Origin: Anaerolineae bacterium
GTDB lineage: Bacteria; Chloroflexota; Anaerolineae; UBA4142; SHND01
Assembly (NCBI GenBank): GCA_021463195.1
Contig: JAJTXZ010000026.1
Location: forward strand, 1 to 53,490
Direction of reading: 5' to 3'
DNA length: 53,490 bases
Made by a program: the position numbers and the translations under genes. Below the pieces are notes generated by a model. It made no database searches, was not told the DNA's origin, and saw only the letters and a list, made by a program, of their open reading frames with translations. Positions 24,048 to 31,707 of this stretch are shown piece by piece; positions within the stretch are counted from its first letter, which is position 1, and each line of letters begins with the position of its first letter.

Positions 24048-24679
24048 CCGAATTTGAAATTATAAATCCCCAAATCTATGATTATTTGGAAAAGACGCTC
24101 GCGGAGACTGACCCGCTTTTACGCGAGATGGGCGAGTACGGCCGCGCGCAAGGTTTTCCCATCATCGGCGCGCAGGTCGGACGCATGTTTGACTTTTTGG
24201 CGCGCGCGATTCAAGCCAAACAAATTTTGGAACTCGGTTCCGGGTTCGGTTATTCAGCGATGTGGTTTGCGCGCGCGGTCGGCCACGGCGGACGCGTGGT
24301 GATGACCGAAGGCAAATTGAGCAATGTCGAACGCGCGCGCGCGTATTTTACGCGTGCGGGTTTGCTCGATCGCGTGGAATTTAATGTCGGCGACGCGTTA
24401 GAGAGCGCCAAACGCTATGCGGGGCCATTCGACCTTATTTTTTGCGACATCGAGAAACAGGATTATCCCAAAGCGCTGGATGTGGCGCGCGCAAAATTAC
24501 GCATCGGCGGCATTTTGCTTTACGACAATATGCTTTGGCACGGGCGCATCCTGAATCAAACGGACGCGGCGACGCGCGCGGTTTTGGAGACGACACACCA
24601 GCTGATGCAGGACGAAACTTTTGTGACGACGCTGCTGCCGCTTAATGATGGACAAACCGTGTCGCTGCGCGTCAAGTAA
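24044..24679 (+). CDS. SAM-dependent O-methyltransferase (class I, catechol OMT-like)
   Basis: 211 residues, COG4122 type: IGAQVGRMFDFLARAIQAKQ, the SAM-binding ILELGSGFGYSAMWFARAV, VVMTEGKLSNVERARAYF, FDLIFCDIEKQDYPKAL and LYDNMLWHGRIL, where acidic residues would bind a divalent metal. Substrate unknown. Start overlaps the protease stop (ATGA). Confidence 0.85.
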   Translation: MTEFEIINPQIYDYLEKTLAETDPLLREMGEYGRAQGFPIIGAQVGRMFDFLARAIQAKQILELGSGFGYSAMWFARAVGHGGRVVMTEGKLSNVERARAYFTRAGLLDRVEFNVGDALESAKRYAGPFDLIFCDIEKQDYPKALDVARAKLRIGGILLYDNMLWHGRILNQTDAATRAVLETTHQLMQDETFVTTLLPLNDGQTVSLRVK

Positions 24680-24700
24680 ACGCCGCGTCGGTGCGTTGTT

Positions 24701-25552
24701 ATGGACCTCACGCAGATTCTAAATCAAATCTTGGGCGCTGCCGGCGTAGCTGGGACAAGCTTGCCGGCGGACATTGATTTGTCGCTCGGCAACATCCTGC
24801 GCGCGCTTTTTATTCTCGCGCTCGTCTATCTGCTAGCGCGTCTCGTGCGCGGCATAGTGCCGCGCGCGCTGCGGAGCTTGAAATTAGAGCCGCGCGTCGA
24901 ACATTTTATTATTCAGGGCGCCTATTATGGCATTATCACGTTAGGCATTATCTGGGTTCTGGGCGGCTTTGGTTTGTCCGTCGTCATTTTGGGTGTCGCG
25001 GTCGGTTTTGCGTTCAAAGATTTGATTCAAAATTTCGCGGCGGGTCTGCTCATCATGGGCACGCGCCCCTTTCAGCCGGGCGATTGGATTGTGGTTTCGG
25101 ACAAAGAAGGCATCGTCGCCCAAATTGGTTGGCGCGGGACGTTTATTGACACGTTTGACGGACGACGCGTCGTCGTGCCAAATATGAATATAATGACGAA
25201 TGTCGTCACCAATAATTCAATCCATTCGCAGCTGCGCCGAACTTTGAACTTGAGTCTTTCCTTGGACATGGATTTTGCAAGCGCCGAAGCGCTTATTTTG
25301 GAGGCGTTGCGTAACGTTCAAGGTATCTCGCGCGAACCGTCGCCGCAAGTTTTATTGGATTCGTTGAGCGGCGACGCGATGAATCTGACAGTTTGGATTT
25401 GGATTCTTGAACCCAAGCGGCAATTTCGCACGGTCCCCGCCTACGCGCAGCGCGCCATCAAAGAACATTTGCAGCGCAATCAAGTTATGTTGAATCCGGC
25501 GACGACGGTGGTTTTATCCAAGGGGTCAGACGAAATCCTGGCGCGCAGGTGA
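24701..25552 (+). CDS. MscS-family mechanosensitive channel
   Basis: 283 residues. Membrane helices lie at about 30-47 (ILRALFILALVYLLARLV) and 68-100, the pore helix at GLSVVILGVAVGFAFKDLIQ and NFAAGLLIMG, and the beta domain begins PFQPGDWIVVSDKEGIVAQI. It opens under membrane tension to relieve osmotic pressure. It overlaps the peptidase gene start (GTGA). A second mechanosensitive channel, MscL, lies 1.8 kb downstream in the same locus. Confidence 0.88.
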   Translation: MDLTQILNQILGAAGVAGTSLPADIDLSLGNILRALFILALVYLLARLVRGIVPRALRSLKLEPRVEHFIIQGAYYGIITLGIIWVLGGFGLSVVILGVAVGFAFKDLIQNFAAGLLIMGTRPFQPGDWIVVSDKEGIVAQIGWRGTFIDTFDGRRVVVPNMNIMTNVVTNNSIHSQLRRTLNLSLSLDMDFASAEALILEALRNVQGISREPSPQVLLDSLSGDAMNLTVWIWILEPKRQFRTVPAYAQRAIKEHLQRNQVMLNPATTVVLSKGSDEILARR

Positions 25553-26487
25553 AATATATTCTTGGCGCGCTTGGATTTGCGGCGTTAGCGTATCTTGGAT
25601 TGTTGGCGCTGGCGAATTTCGACGCTTTGGATGACGGCGCGCGCTATTTGCACGCCGCGGCGACGTACGCTGTCGCGCCCGCGCAGCCGTTGGACGCGCG
25701 CGGCGCGTTCGGTTTCTGCGAACAGTTTGCGGAATTGGACAACGCGGCGCGCGCGCGGTTTATCGCCGATTTTTTGGATGCGCGCGGCATTGCGTATCAA
25801 CGTTTGCCGATTGACGGTTCCGGGTTCGATAATTTTTTTGTCCCGTTCGCGGCGGCGGGCCCCTTTACGATTTTTTCCGCGCATTACGATAAATTTTTCG
25901 ACGACGCGGCGTATCAAGGCGCGTCAGATAATGCGGCGGCGGTATGTATGTTGTTGGTCGTGGCGGACGAATTGCGAAAAATAAAGCTCGCGCGTCCCAC
26001 CGCGCTTTTGTTCACTGGCCAAGAGGAAAGCGGCTTGGGCGGCGCCAAAGCGTTTTATGAATATGCCACGCAAAATAATACGCGTGTGGCAGAGGTCATC
26101 AATTTTGACAGTCTCGGGCGCGGCGGTTTGGCGGCGCGCGCGTCGAGCGAACGCAGCGGCTTGGTTTTTACGCTGCCGCTGGTGGGCGAATTTGTGTACG
26201 ATGGCCGTCAAGCGCTCAAGGCGTCGCCGTACAGTCAGCCCGACGCGGCTTTGCTTGCGCGGTTGCGACGCGTTGAACCGATCACTGTGTTCGACCGTAT
26301 GACGGCGAATTCGGACGGAACATTTTTTCAAGCCAACGGGTGGAATGCCGTCAACATATCATCGGACGATATGTATTATTTGGAGCGAACGTGGCACACC
26401 TACGCCGACCGCATCGAATTGTTGTCGCAGGATAATTTGGAACGCGCGCTCAAGTTAGTGATTCAATATGCGCGGCAGGAGCGATAG
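25549..26487 (+). CDS. Membrane-anchored M28-family aminopeptidase-like protein
   Basis: 312 residues, GTG start in the stop of the MscS gene. An N-terminal membrane anchor (YILGALGFAALAYLGLLALA) is followed by the co-catalytic zinc peptidase fold. Ligands read in order: His and Asp in FSAHYDKF, Asp in GASDNAAAV, Glu pair in FTGQEESGLGG, Asp in NFDSLG, and His in RTWHTYADRIE. All five positions are present, so it may be active outside the membrane. Confidence 0.8.
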   Translation: MKYILGALGFAALAYLGLLALANFDALDDGARYLHAAATYAVAPAQPLDARGAFGFCEQFAELDNAARARFIADFLDARGIAYQRLPIDGSGFDNFFVPFAAAGPFTIFSAHYDKFFDDAAYQGASDNAAAVCMLLVVADELRKIKLARPTALLFTGQEESGLGGAKAFYEYATQNNTRVAEVINFDSLGRGGLAARASSERSGLVFTLPLVGEFVYDGRQALKASPYSQPDAALLARLRRVEPITVFDRMTANSDGTFFQANGWNAVNISSDDMYYLERTWHTYADRIELLSQDNLERALKLVIQYARQER

Positions 26488-26488
26488 G

Positions 26489-26821
26489 TTGGAAAATTTT
26501 GACGTCTACCAAAAAGCATCGCGGCGCACCTGGCGGTTGGTGCATACCGATCATCCGTTGGTGTATCCCACGCTCGGCTTGGTCAACGAGGCGGGCGAAC
26601 TCGCGGGCAAAGTGAAAAAGATTTTTCGCGATAAAAATGGCGTTGTCGCGGACGCGGACCGCGAAGCGTTAAAATATGAATTGGGCGATGTGTTGTGGTA
26701 TCTCGCGCAAATCGCGACCGAATTGGATTTATCGCTCGACGAAATCGCCCAAGCTAATCTTGACAAGTTAAAGGCGCGGATGGAACGGAATACGATTCAA
26801 GGCGAAGGGGATTATCGTTAG
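26489..26821 (+). CDS. MazG-like nucleotide pyrophosphohydrolase
   Basis: 110 residues. All-alpha NTP-PPase: YPTLGLVNEAGELAGKVKKI carries the EExxE-type metal residues in variant form, and ALKYELGDVLWYLAQIATEL the second ExxD. Acts on house-cleaning nucleotides. TTG 26489 is chosen since AGGAG lies seven bases upstream and the family begins there; an in-frame ATG at 26468 would overlap the peptidase gene by 20 bases. Confidence 0.8.
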   Translation: MENFDVYQKASRRTWRLVHTDHPLVYPTLGLVNEAGELAGKVKKIFRDKNGVVADADREALKYELGDVLWYLAQIATELDLSLDEIAQANLDKLKARMERNTIQGEGDYR

Positions 26822-26844
26822 CGCGTCAGCGCGCCGCGGCGCAA

Positions 26845-27327
26845 ATGATGAATCTGGATGTCGCCAAGTTTGACCCGATTGGTGTTATACTCGCGGTCAG
26901 CGCGGGTTTGATTTTTTTAGCGGGCTATTTTTATTTTTTTAATCACTGGCTCGCGGCGCGGCGGCAGTTGCCCTTGGCGCGCGTCCAGTTTGAGCGAATG
27001 GACGGCGCGGCGTTTGAAGAATTTGTCGCGGCGTTGTTAACGCAGCGCGGTTATCAGGTGCGACGCGTCGGCAAAGCGGGCGACCTGGGTGTGGATTTAA
27101 TCGCCGAAAAAGGCAAGTGGCGTTTTGCGGTGCAGGTCAAGCGTCAAGCGAATCCGGTCTCGCGGCATGCCGTCAGCGACGCGGTGGCGGGCAAAGCGCA
27201 TTATCATTGCAACGCGGCGATGGTGGTGACAAATAATCTTTTTACGCGCGGCGCGCGCGATTTGGCGAAATCGAACGACTGTAAATTGGTGGATAAAAAT
27301 GCGTTGACGGATTGGCTAATGGAATAG
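26845..27327 (+). CDS. Membrane-anchored Mrr-like restriction endonuclease
   Basis: 160 residues. One N-terminal membrane helix (GVILAVSAGLIFLAGYFYFF) precedes a Mrr catalytic domain: FEEFVAALLTQRGYQVRRVG, the active site GDLGVDLIAEKGKWRFAVQV plus Lys-Arg, and HYHCNAAMVVTNN. The membrane anchor places the nuclease at the membrane, as in some phage-exclusion proteins; function is inferred. Second Mrr-type nuclease in the locus (first at 11655). Confidence 0.75.
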   Translation: MMNLDVAKFDPIGVILAVSAGLIFLAGYFYFFNHWLAARRQLPLARVQFERMDGAAFEEFVAALLTQRGYQVRRVGKAGDLGVDLIAEKGKWRFAVQVKRQANPVSRHAVSDAVAGKAHYHCNAAMVVTNNLFTRGARDLAKSNDCKLVDKNALTDWLME

Positions 27328-27376
27328 GGCGGGCGCGCCAGCGCGCCGTTTCATAAATCTTTAGGGAGGAGCGCAA

Positions 27377-27796
27377 ATGCTCAAAGAATTTCGTGATTTT
27401 ATTATGCGCGGCAATGTGATTGATTTGGCGGTCGCCGTGATCATGGGCGCCGCGTTTACCGCGATTGTCAATTCGCTCGTGCAAGATATCTTGATGCCCA
27501 TTTTGGGGTTGCTCACCGGCGGCGTGGATTTCAATTCGCTCTATATCAATCTGTCCGGCAAAACTTTTGCGACGTATGCGGAAGCCAAAGCGGCGGGCGC
27601 GGCGGTGATTGGCTATGGCGCGTTTATTCAGGCGACAATCACGTTTTTGCTGATTGCCCTTTCCGTGTTCTTTATGATTAAAGCGGTGAATGCGGCGAAT
27701 CGCAAACAAACCGAGGCGCCCGCGCCGCCGGCGCCAACCAAAGAAGAGACGCTGCTCGCCGAAATCCGCGACTTGCTCGCCAAGCAAAACAAATAA
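27377..27796 (+). CDS. mscL: Large-conductance mechanosensitive channel MscL
   Basis: 139 residues: [40 protein letters not shown], second helix [20 protein letters not shown] and [10 protein letters not shown], then the C-terminal helix [17 protein letters not shown]. All are typical. A loop of about 20 extra residues lies between the helices, as is common. The start has GGGAGGAG seven bases upstream. Downstream genes return to BMC functions. Confidence 0.95.
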   Translation: MLKEFRDFIMRGNVIDLAVAVIMGAAFTAIVNSLVQDILMPILGLLTGGVDFNSLYINLSGKTFATYAEAKAAGAAVIGYGAFIQATITFLLIALSVFFMIKAVNAANRKQTEAPAPPAPTKEETLLAEIRDLLAKQNK

Positions 27797-27798
27797 CG

Positions 27799-28032
27799 AT
27801 GGCATTCATTACCGAAGCGGAACTCCGTGAAACGTGGCGCGGCGGCGCCGCGCAGTTTGATTTTCCGGCGGACACGCGCTTTTCGTCCGCCGCGTTGGAT
27901 TTTATCCAGACTTGGCAGTTGGATGTGCGTGTCGGCGGCGAACGCGTCGAGACCTTTGGCGCGCAGCTGCATCATTATTCTCAAGACCTGACGCCGAATT
28001 CATTGGCGCGCGCGACTGAGCGCAAGGCGTAG
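27799..28032 (+). CDS. Small protein resembling only the N-terminus of EutT
   Basis: 77 residues. FITEAELRETWRGGAAQFDF followed by PADTRFSSAALDFIQTW matches the first ~50 residues of EutT (E. coli: FITEAWLRANH, HLPADSRLTPSARELL, recalled). The adenosyltransferase catalytic part is absent, and the remaining 27 residues are different. It may be an adaptor using the N-terminal module of EutT, or a truncated gene that stayed open. It lies two bases after mscL and four before the next gene. Confidence 0.55.
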   Translation: MAFITEAELRETWRGGAAQFDFPADTRFSSAALDFIQTWQLDVRVGGERVETFGAQLHHYSQDLTPNSLARATERKA

Positions 28033-28035
28033 CGG

Positions 28036-28488
28036 ATGCTGATGACAGCGAATTTGGACGCGACGGAAATTATGCGCGCGCTGCTCGAATGGCTGCGTCC
28101 GCATCAAAATTTGCGCTGGCTGATCTTGGGCGATGCGCCCTCCGCGACGCTGCGATTTCTTGACGCGCAAACCGCCGCGTCCGAAATTGTTTTGGCAAAT
28201 GGGCTTGACGCGCTGAACGAATTGAAATCGCGCGCGGGCGCTTTGAACGCGTCGGCGCAACCGTTCGATGCGGCGCTATTTTGGCACGTATTGGACGATG
28301 AACAGGATGCCGCCGCGCTGGTGGCGCGGGTTACGCGGGTTACGCGTTTGTACGGCATGCTGGTCGCGGTGTCGGCGCGTCTAGAGCGGCGCGCGTTATG
28401 GAATTTGTGGCTCGACGCGCGTTTGAATGATGTCTCTACGCGCGCGTTGGCGGATACATCCGGTTGGATGGTGCGCGGCACGCGATGA
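28036..28488 (+). CDS. Unrecognised protein between the EutT-like gene and eutJ
   Basis: 150 residues, start ATG 28036. Alternating hydrophobic strands (LRWLILGDAPSATLRFLDAQ, FDAALFWHVLDDEQD, LYGMLVAVSARLERRAL) suggest a Rossmann-like fold, perhaps a decayed methyltransferase; the SAM glycine motif is poor (LGDAPSA). Its stop overlaps the eutJ ATG (ATGA), so it is made together with BMC proteins. Function unknown. Confidence 0.45.
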   Translation: MLMTANLDATEIMRALLEWLRPHQNLRWLILGDAPSATLRFLDAQTAASEIVLANGLDALNELKSRAGALNASAQPFDAALFWHVLDDEQDAAALVARVTRVTRLYGMLVAVSARLERRALWNLWLDARLNDVSTRALADTSGWMVRGTR

Positions 28489-29312
28489 CACAAGCTTGGA
28501 ATCCCGAACTGGAAACGCGACTCGACGCGGTGGAGCGCGCGCTGCAAACGCGGCGCGTCGAATATCGCGGACGCGTTCATGTTGGCGTTGATTTGGGAAC
28601 GGCGTACACGGTTGTTCTCGTCCTCGACGAACATGGTCAACCGCTGGTCGGCGCATATCGTTTTGCCCAAGTGGTACGCGATGGTCTCGTCGTTGATTTC
28701 ATCGGCGCGATTGATTTGTTAAAAGAGTTGAAACGCGACGTGGAAACGCGGCTCGGTTTTGAAATCACGCATGCCGCCACTGGTTATCCGCCTGGCGTGC
28801 CGCGCGCCGAAGTGCGCGCGACGGCGAATGTTCTGCGCGCGGCGGGACTTGAGTGTACGAATGAGATTGACGAACCGAGCGCGGCGAATGCTGTGTTGCG
28901 AATTCGCGACGGCGCAGTCGTTGATGTGGGCGGCGGCACAACGGGCGTCGCGATTTTGCGCGAGGAACAAGTGGTTTACACCGCCGATGAGCCGACGGGT
29001 GGCACGCAATTTTCGCTCGTTATCGCGGGCGCGTTGAATATTTCGTTTGAGCAGGCGGAGAAATTGAAAACCGACGCCGCGCAGCAACAACGCCTGTTTC
29101 CGCTGATTGAACCTGTAATGGAAAAGGTTGGCACGATTGTCGCCAGACAGATCGCGCGACAGCAGGTCAATGCGCTTTATCTAGTCGGCGGCGCGAGCAT
29201 GTTTCCCGGCATGGGCGTTGTAATCGAACGCGTAACGGGCGTCAAAACGATTGCGCCGCCGAAACCGCTTTTTATCACTCCGCTTGGGATTGCAATGAAT
29301 GACCAAAGCTGA
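28485..29312 (+). CDS. eutJ: Ethanolamine-utilisation chaperone EutJ
   Basis: 275 residues of actin/Hsp70-type fold: phosphate loop VHVGVDLGTAYTVVLVLDEH, EIDEPSAANAVLRI, GAVVDVGGGTTGVAILREEQ, the TYTADEPTGGTQFSLV-like connect region and NALYLVGGASMFPG. Typical of EutJ, thought to aid assembly of BMC enzymes. Translation start overlaps the previous stop (ATGA); an upstream in-frame ATG at 28464 is less likely. Confidence 0.9.
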   Translation: MTQAWNPELETRLDAVERALQTRRVEYRGRVHVGVDLGTAYTVVLVLDEHGQPLVGAYRFAQVVRDGLVVDFIGAIDLLKELKRDVETRLGFEITHAATGYPPGVPRAEVRATANVLRAAGLECTNEIDEPSAANAVLRIRDGAVVDVGGGTTGVAILREEQVVYTADEPTGGTQFSLVIAGALNISFEQAEKLKTDAAQQQRLFPLIEPVMEKVGTIVARQIARQQVNALYLVGGASMFPGMGVVIERVTGVKTIAPPKPLFITPLGIAMNDQS

Positions 29313-29382
29313 CTATGGACGACAGACCGCAGACGACGTTTCGATGTTGTCTGCCGTCCGCTGTCCGTCGTCAAATTGACGC

Positions 29383-30006
29383 ATGGCAGAAAATAAATTT
29401 GAACTCCGCGCGTATTGTTATTTGGATCGGATGCAGCCGCAGTACGCCGCGTTTGTGGGAACAATCACGCAAGGTGATTTGCCGATTGAAGGCATGGCGT
29501 CGTTATATGTCGAAGTGGCGCCGGGTAACGATGTCTTTCGGCTCGTGGATATCGCGGTGAAATCCACGGACGCGAAACCGGGCGCCCAAGTTGTCGAACG
29601 CGAATTTGGGATGTTTGAAGTGCATTCGCTCAAACAAGCGGAAGTATTGGAAGCGGGGCGCATCGTCCTCGAGCGGTTGAATCTCAAACCCGAAGATCGC
29701 CTGAAACCGAGCGTCGCGTCGGTGCAAATGATTACGCATGTCAATACATATCAGGTGCAACTGCTGAATCGTTTTCGACGCGGCGCGATGTTGGTCGCGG
29801 GCGAAACATTATTTATCATGGAAGTCGCGCCCGCGGCATACATCAATCTCGCGGCGAACGAAGCGGAAAAATATGCGAGCGTCAAATTGATTCACGTTTC
29901 ATCCGTTGGGCGTTTCGGACGGATGTGGATGTCGGGCAGCGAAGCGGAAATGATGGCGGCGCAAAAAGCGGCTGTCGCGGCAATTGAAAATTTGCAAGGG
30001 AAATGA
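29383..30006 (+). CDS. Second tandem-domain BMC shell protein (BMC-T type)
   Basis: 207 residues. Two halves repeat a BMC-like pattern: RAYCYLDRMQPQYAAFVGTI, LYVEVAPGNDVFRLVDIAVK and VEREFGMFEVHSLKQAEVLE in the first; LLNRFRRGAMLVAGETLFIM, EVAPAAYINLAANEAEK and SSVGRFGRMWMSGSEAE in the second. Unlike EutL (17047), so the shell would have two different trimer tiles. Preceded by a 70-base spacer with a GACGACAGACCGCAGACGAC region. The next gene begins after one base. Confidence 0.75.
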   Translation: MAENKFELRAYCYLDRMQPQYAAFVGTITQGDLPIEGMASLYVEVAPGNDVFRLVDIAVKSTDAKPGAQVVEREFGMFEVHSLKQAEVLEAGRIVLERLNLKPEDRLKPSVASVQMITHVNTYQVQLLNRFRRGAMLVAGETLFIMEVAPAAYINLAANEAEKYASVKLIHVSSVGRFGRMWMSGSEAEMMAAQKAAVAAIENLQGK

Positions 30007-30007
30007 T

Positions 30008-30388
30008 ATGTCACGCACTTTTTACACGGAACGCGATATTGAAGACATGGCAAAACGCGGCGTCACTGAAATCGAAATCAATGATTCGGTGTACATCACC
30101 GACGTTGCGCGCGAGATGATGGACAAACTCGGCATCAAGCGCAAGGTGACGAACGGCGCGCCCGCGTCATCCTCTGTCCTGAAATCGCCCGATGTGGCGA
30201 ATTTGCACGTGCCTACTCTGGCGGCGGCGACCGTGCCGTCCCGCGTGTCCGTAGACGGCGGACTTGACGCGGCAGAAAAGCAAGAGGTGATTGCCAAAGT
30301 GAAAAGCGGCGTCATCGCGCGTCTTGGACCTAGCGTGGATGTGAATGTGGTGGAGCAGATTGTCCGACGCGTGGTGGGAAAATTATAG
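30008..30388 (+). CDS. Small BMC-associated protein with C-terminal amphipathic helix
   Basis: 126 residues. The first 45 (FYTERDIEDMAKRGVTEIEI, VYITDVAREMMDKLGI) follow the same plan as the EutT N-terminus and the gene at 27799: T-E-x-x-I/L near the start and I-T-x-x-A-R about 30 residues later. A flexible Ala/Pro/Ser/Val stretch leads to AEKQEVIAKVKSGVIARLGP and VDVNVVEQIVRRVVGKL, a helix much like BMC encapsulation peptides. Possibly an adaptor that docks cargo to the shell. Coupled to the BMC-T gene. Confidence 0.5.
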   Translation: MSRTFYTERDIEDMAKRGVTEIEINDSVYITDVAREMMDKLGIKRKVTNGAPASSSVLKSPDVANLHVPTLAAATVPSRVSVDGGLDAAEKQEVIAKVKSGVIARLGPSVDVNVVEQIVRRVVGKL

Positions 30389-30443
30389 AGACTCGAGACT
30401 GGAGACTCAATCTCTAGTCTCCAATCTCGAATTTCCAATCTTC
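30389..30443 (+). repeat. GAGACT / AGTCTCC inverted spacer before second eutN
   Basis: The whole 55-base gap is repeat. GAGACTGGAGACT (30395-30407) pairs with AGTCTCCAATCTC (30416-30428) with one mismatch and an 8-base loop, then TCGAATTTCCAATCTTC leads to the ATG. No Shine-Dalgarno. Confidence 0.85.
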
Positions 30444-30755
30444 ATGATTCTTGGCCAAGTCGTCGGCACCGTCGTCGCCACCATCAAAGATGAGCAGCTC
30501 GCGGGCGAGAAACTTTTGCTCGTGCAGTTAATGAATCGCAAGCGCGAAAAAATCGGGCATCCGCAAGCGGCGATTGATGTGGTGGACGCTGGGCAAAACG
30601 ATTTTGTTTTTCTCGTCCGCGCGCGTGAAGCCGCGTTGGCGACGTATCCCGTCGTCGGTCCCGTTGATTTGGCGATTGTGGGAATCGTGGAAACAGCGGA
30701 CGCGCTGGAGAATGTGGAATTGGAATTGCCGGAAGGCGAAAGTTTTTTTGCATGA
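30444..30755 (+). CDS. eutN: EutN/CcmL-type BMC vertex protein, copy 2
   Basis: 103 residues: ILGQVVGTVVATIKDEQLAG, EKLLLVQLMNRKREKIGHPQ, AIDVVDAGQNDFVFLVRARE. Pentamer vertex protein. It is about 10 residues longer at the C-terminus than copy 1 (NVELELPEGESFF). The DUF433/DUF5615 pair separates it from copy 3. Confidence 0.92.
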   Translation: MILGQVVGTVVATIKDEQLAGEKLLLVQLMNRKREKIGHPQAAIDVVDAGQNDFVFLVRAREAALATYPVVGPVDLAIVGIVETADALENVELELPEGESFFA

Positions 30756-30763
30756 GGTGAAAT

Positions 30764-31072
30764 ATGGCAGTTGAAAATGTATTGACGCAGCATATCGAAA
30801 AAACGCCGGGCGTTGTCGGCGGCAAAGCGCGGATTGCGGGGACGCGTATTCGCGTGATGGATATTGTGATTTGGTACGAGAAACATGGCAAGACCGCCGA
30901 TGAAGTTGTAGATATGTTTTCTAGTATCACGCTGGCGGATGTTCACGCCGCGATGGCGTATTACTATGATAATCGCAATGAGATTGAGCAGGATTTCAAA
31001 CGCGAAGCAGAAATTGTCTCTGAAATGAAAGCCAAGTATCCATCCATTTTGAAAGAAAAGCTGCGTGGCTGA
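30764..31072 (+). CDS. DUF433 family antitoxin
   Basis: 102 residues: IEKTPGVVGGKARIAGTRIR, VMDIVIWYEKHGKTADEVVD and SSITLADVHAAMAYYYDN are the DUF433 winged-helix pattern (VapB-like). It is usually the partner of a DUF5615 PIN-like toxin, which follows with an 8-base overlap. Lies 8 bases after eutN copy 2. Confidence 0.88.
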   Translation: MAVENVLTQHIEKTPGVVGGKARIAGTRIRVMDIVIWYEKHGKTADEVVDMFSSITLADVHAAMAYYYDNRNEIEQDFKREAEIVSEMKAKYPSILKEKLRG

Positions 31073-31397
31073 AATTCGTTTTTTTCTGGACGAGCATATT
31101 CCGCGTCCGATTTTGCGCGGCTTGCAGCGACGCGAAATTGATGCTGTGCGCCCGCAAGATATTGGTCGCGATGGTCTCCCCGATGAAGCGCAGTTAGCTT
31201 GGGCATTTGATGAGGGGCGTGTGATGGTAACTTTTGACCAAGATTATTTAAAGATTGCCTCGGGCAATGTCGAACATGCGGGCATCGCGTTTTGTTATCC
31301 CGACAAATATGGGATTGGGGAATTGATAGGTTTGTTGATTATGCTCTATGAACTTGTGGACTCGGAAGAAATGCGAAATCAAATCGAGTATCTATGA
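31065..31397 (+). CDS. DUF5615 PIN-like toxin
   Basis: 110 residues, GTG start. IRFFLDEHIPRPILRGLQRR with the leading Asp/Glu, AVRPQDIGRDGLPDEAQLAW, and VMVTFDQDYLKIA carrying further acidic residues give the PIN-like nuclease pattern. Partner of the DUF433 protein. Its TGA overlaps the ATG of eutN copy 3 (ATGA at 31394-31397), so a shell gene is translationally coupled to the toxin. Confidence 0.87.
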   Translation: MAEIRFFLDEHIPRPILRGLQRREIDAVRPQDIGRDGLPDEAQLAWAFDEGRVMVTFDQDYLKIASGNVEHAGIAFCYPDKYGIGELIGLLIMLYELVDSEEMRNQIEYL

Positions 31398-31666
31398 TTC
31401 TCGCCAAAGTTGTCGGCACGGTCGTTTCCACCATCAAGCATCCCGCGTTCGCGGGGCGCAAACTTTTGCTCGTGCGCCCATTGCATCTTGCCAATGAAAA
31501 ACCCGAAGAGGATTTCATCGCCGTTGACGCGGCGCAAGCGGGTATTGGCGACACGGTTCTCGTGTGTCAAGAAGGCAATTCGACGCGTCAAGTGATTGGC
31601 GTGCCAAACGCGCCCGTGCGTTCCTCGATTGTTGGTGTCATTGATTCGATTTCACTCTCGCAATAA
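31394..31666 (+). CDS. eutN: EutN/CcmL-type BMC vertex protein, copy 3
   Basis: 90 residues: ILAKVVGTVVSTIKHPAFAG, RKLLLVRPLHLANEKPEEDF, AVDAAQAGIGDTVLVCQEGN and STRQVIGVPNAPVRSSIVGV. The ending SSIVGVIDSI is typical of CcmL-type vertex proteins. Third vertex protein of the locus; three types could form mixed pentamers or suit different vertices. Start sits in the DUF5615 stop. Confidence 0.92.
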   Translation: MILAKVVGTVVSTIKHPAFAGRKLLLVRPLHLANEKPEEDFIAVDAAQAGIGDTVLVCQEGNSTRQVIGVPNAPVRSSIVGVIDSISLSQ

Positions 31667-31707
31667 TCTTGAATCTCCAATCTCCAGTCTCCAATCTCTC
31701 TCCTCGC
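31667..31707 (+). repeat. AATCTCC repeat spacer before the glycosidase
   Basis: GAATCTCCAATCTCCAGTCT and CCAATCTCTCTCCTCGC fill the gap from stop to ATG. Only the start-side (CTCC) half is present here; no GGAGACT arm precedes it. Confidence 0.75.

Noticed and set aside
28036-28488. Catalytic half of EutT split by a frameshift
   Set aside because: The sequence shows no adenosyltransferase motif (no HCxxC-type or ATP-binding residues) and starts with its own ATG after a stop.
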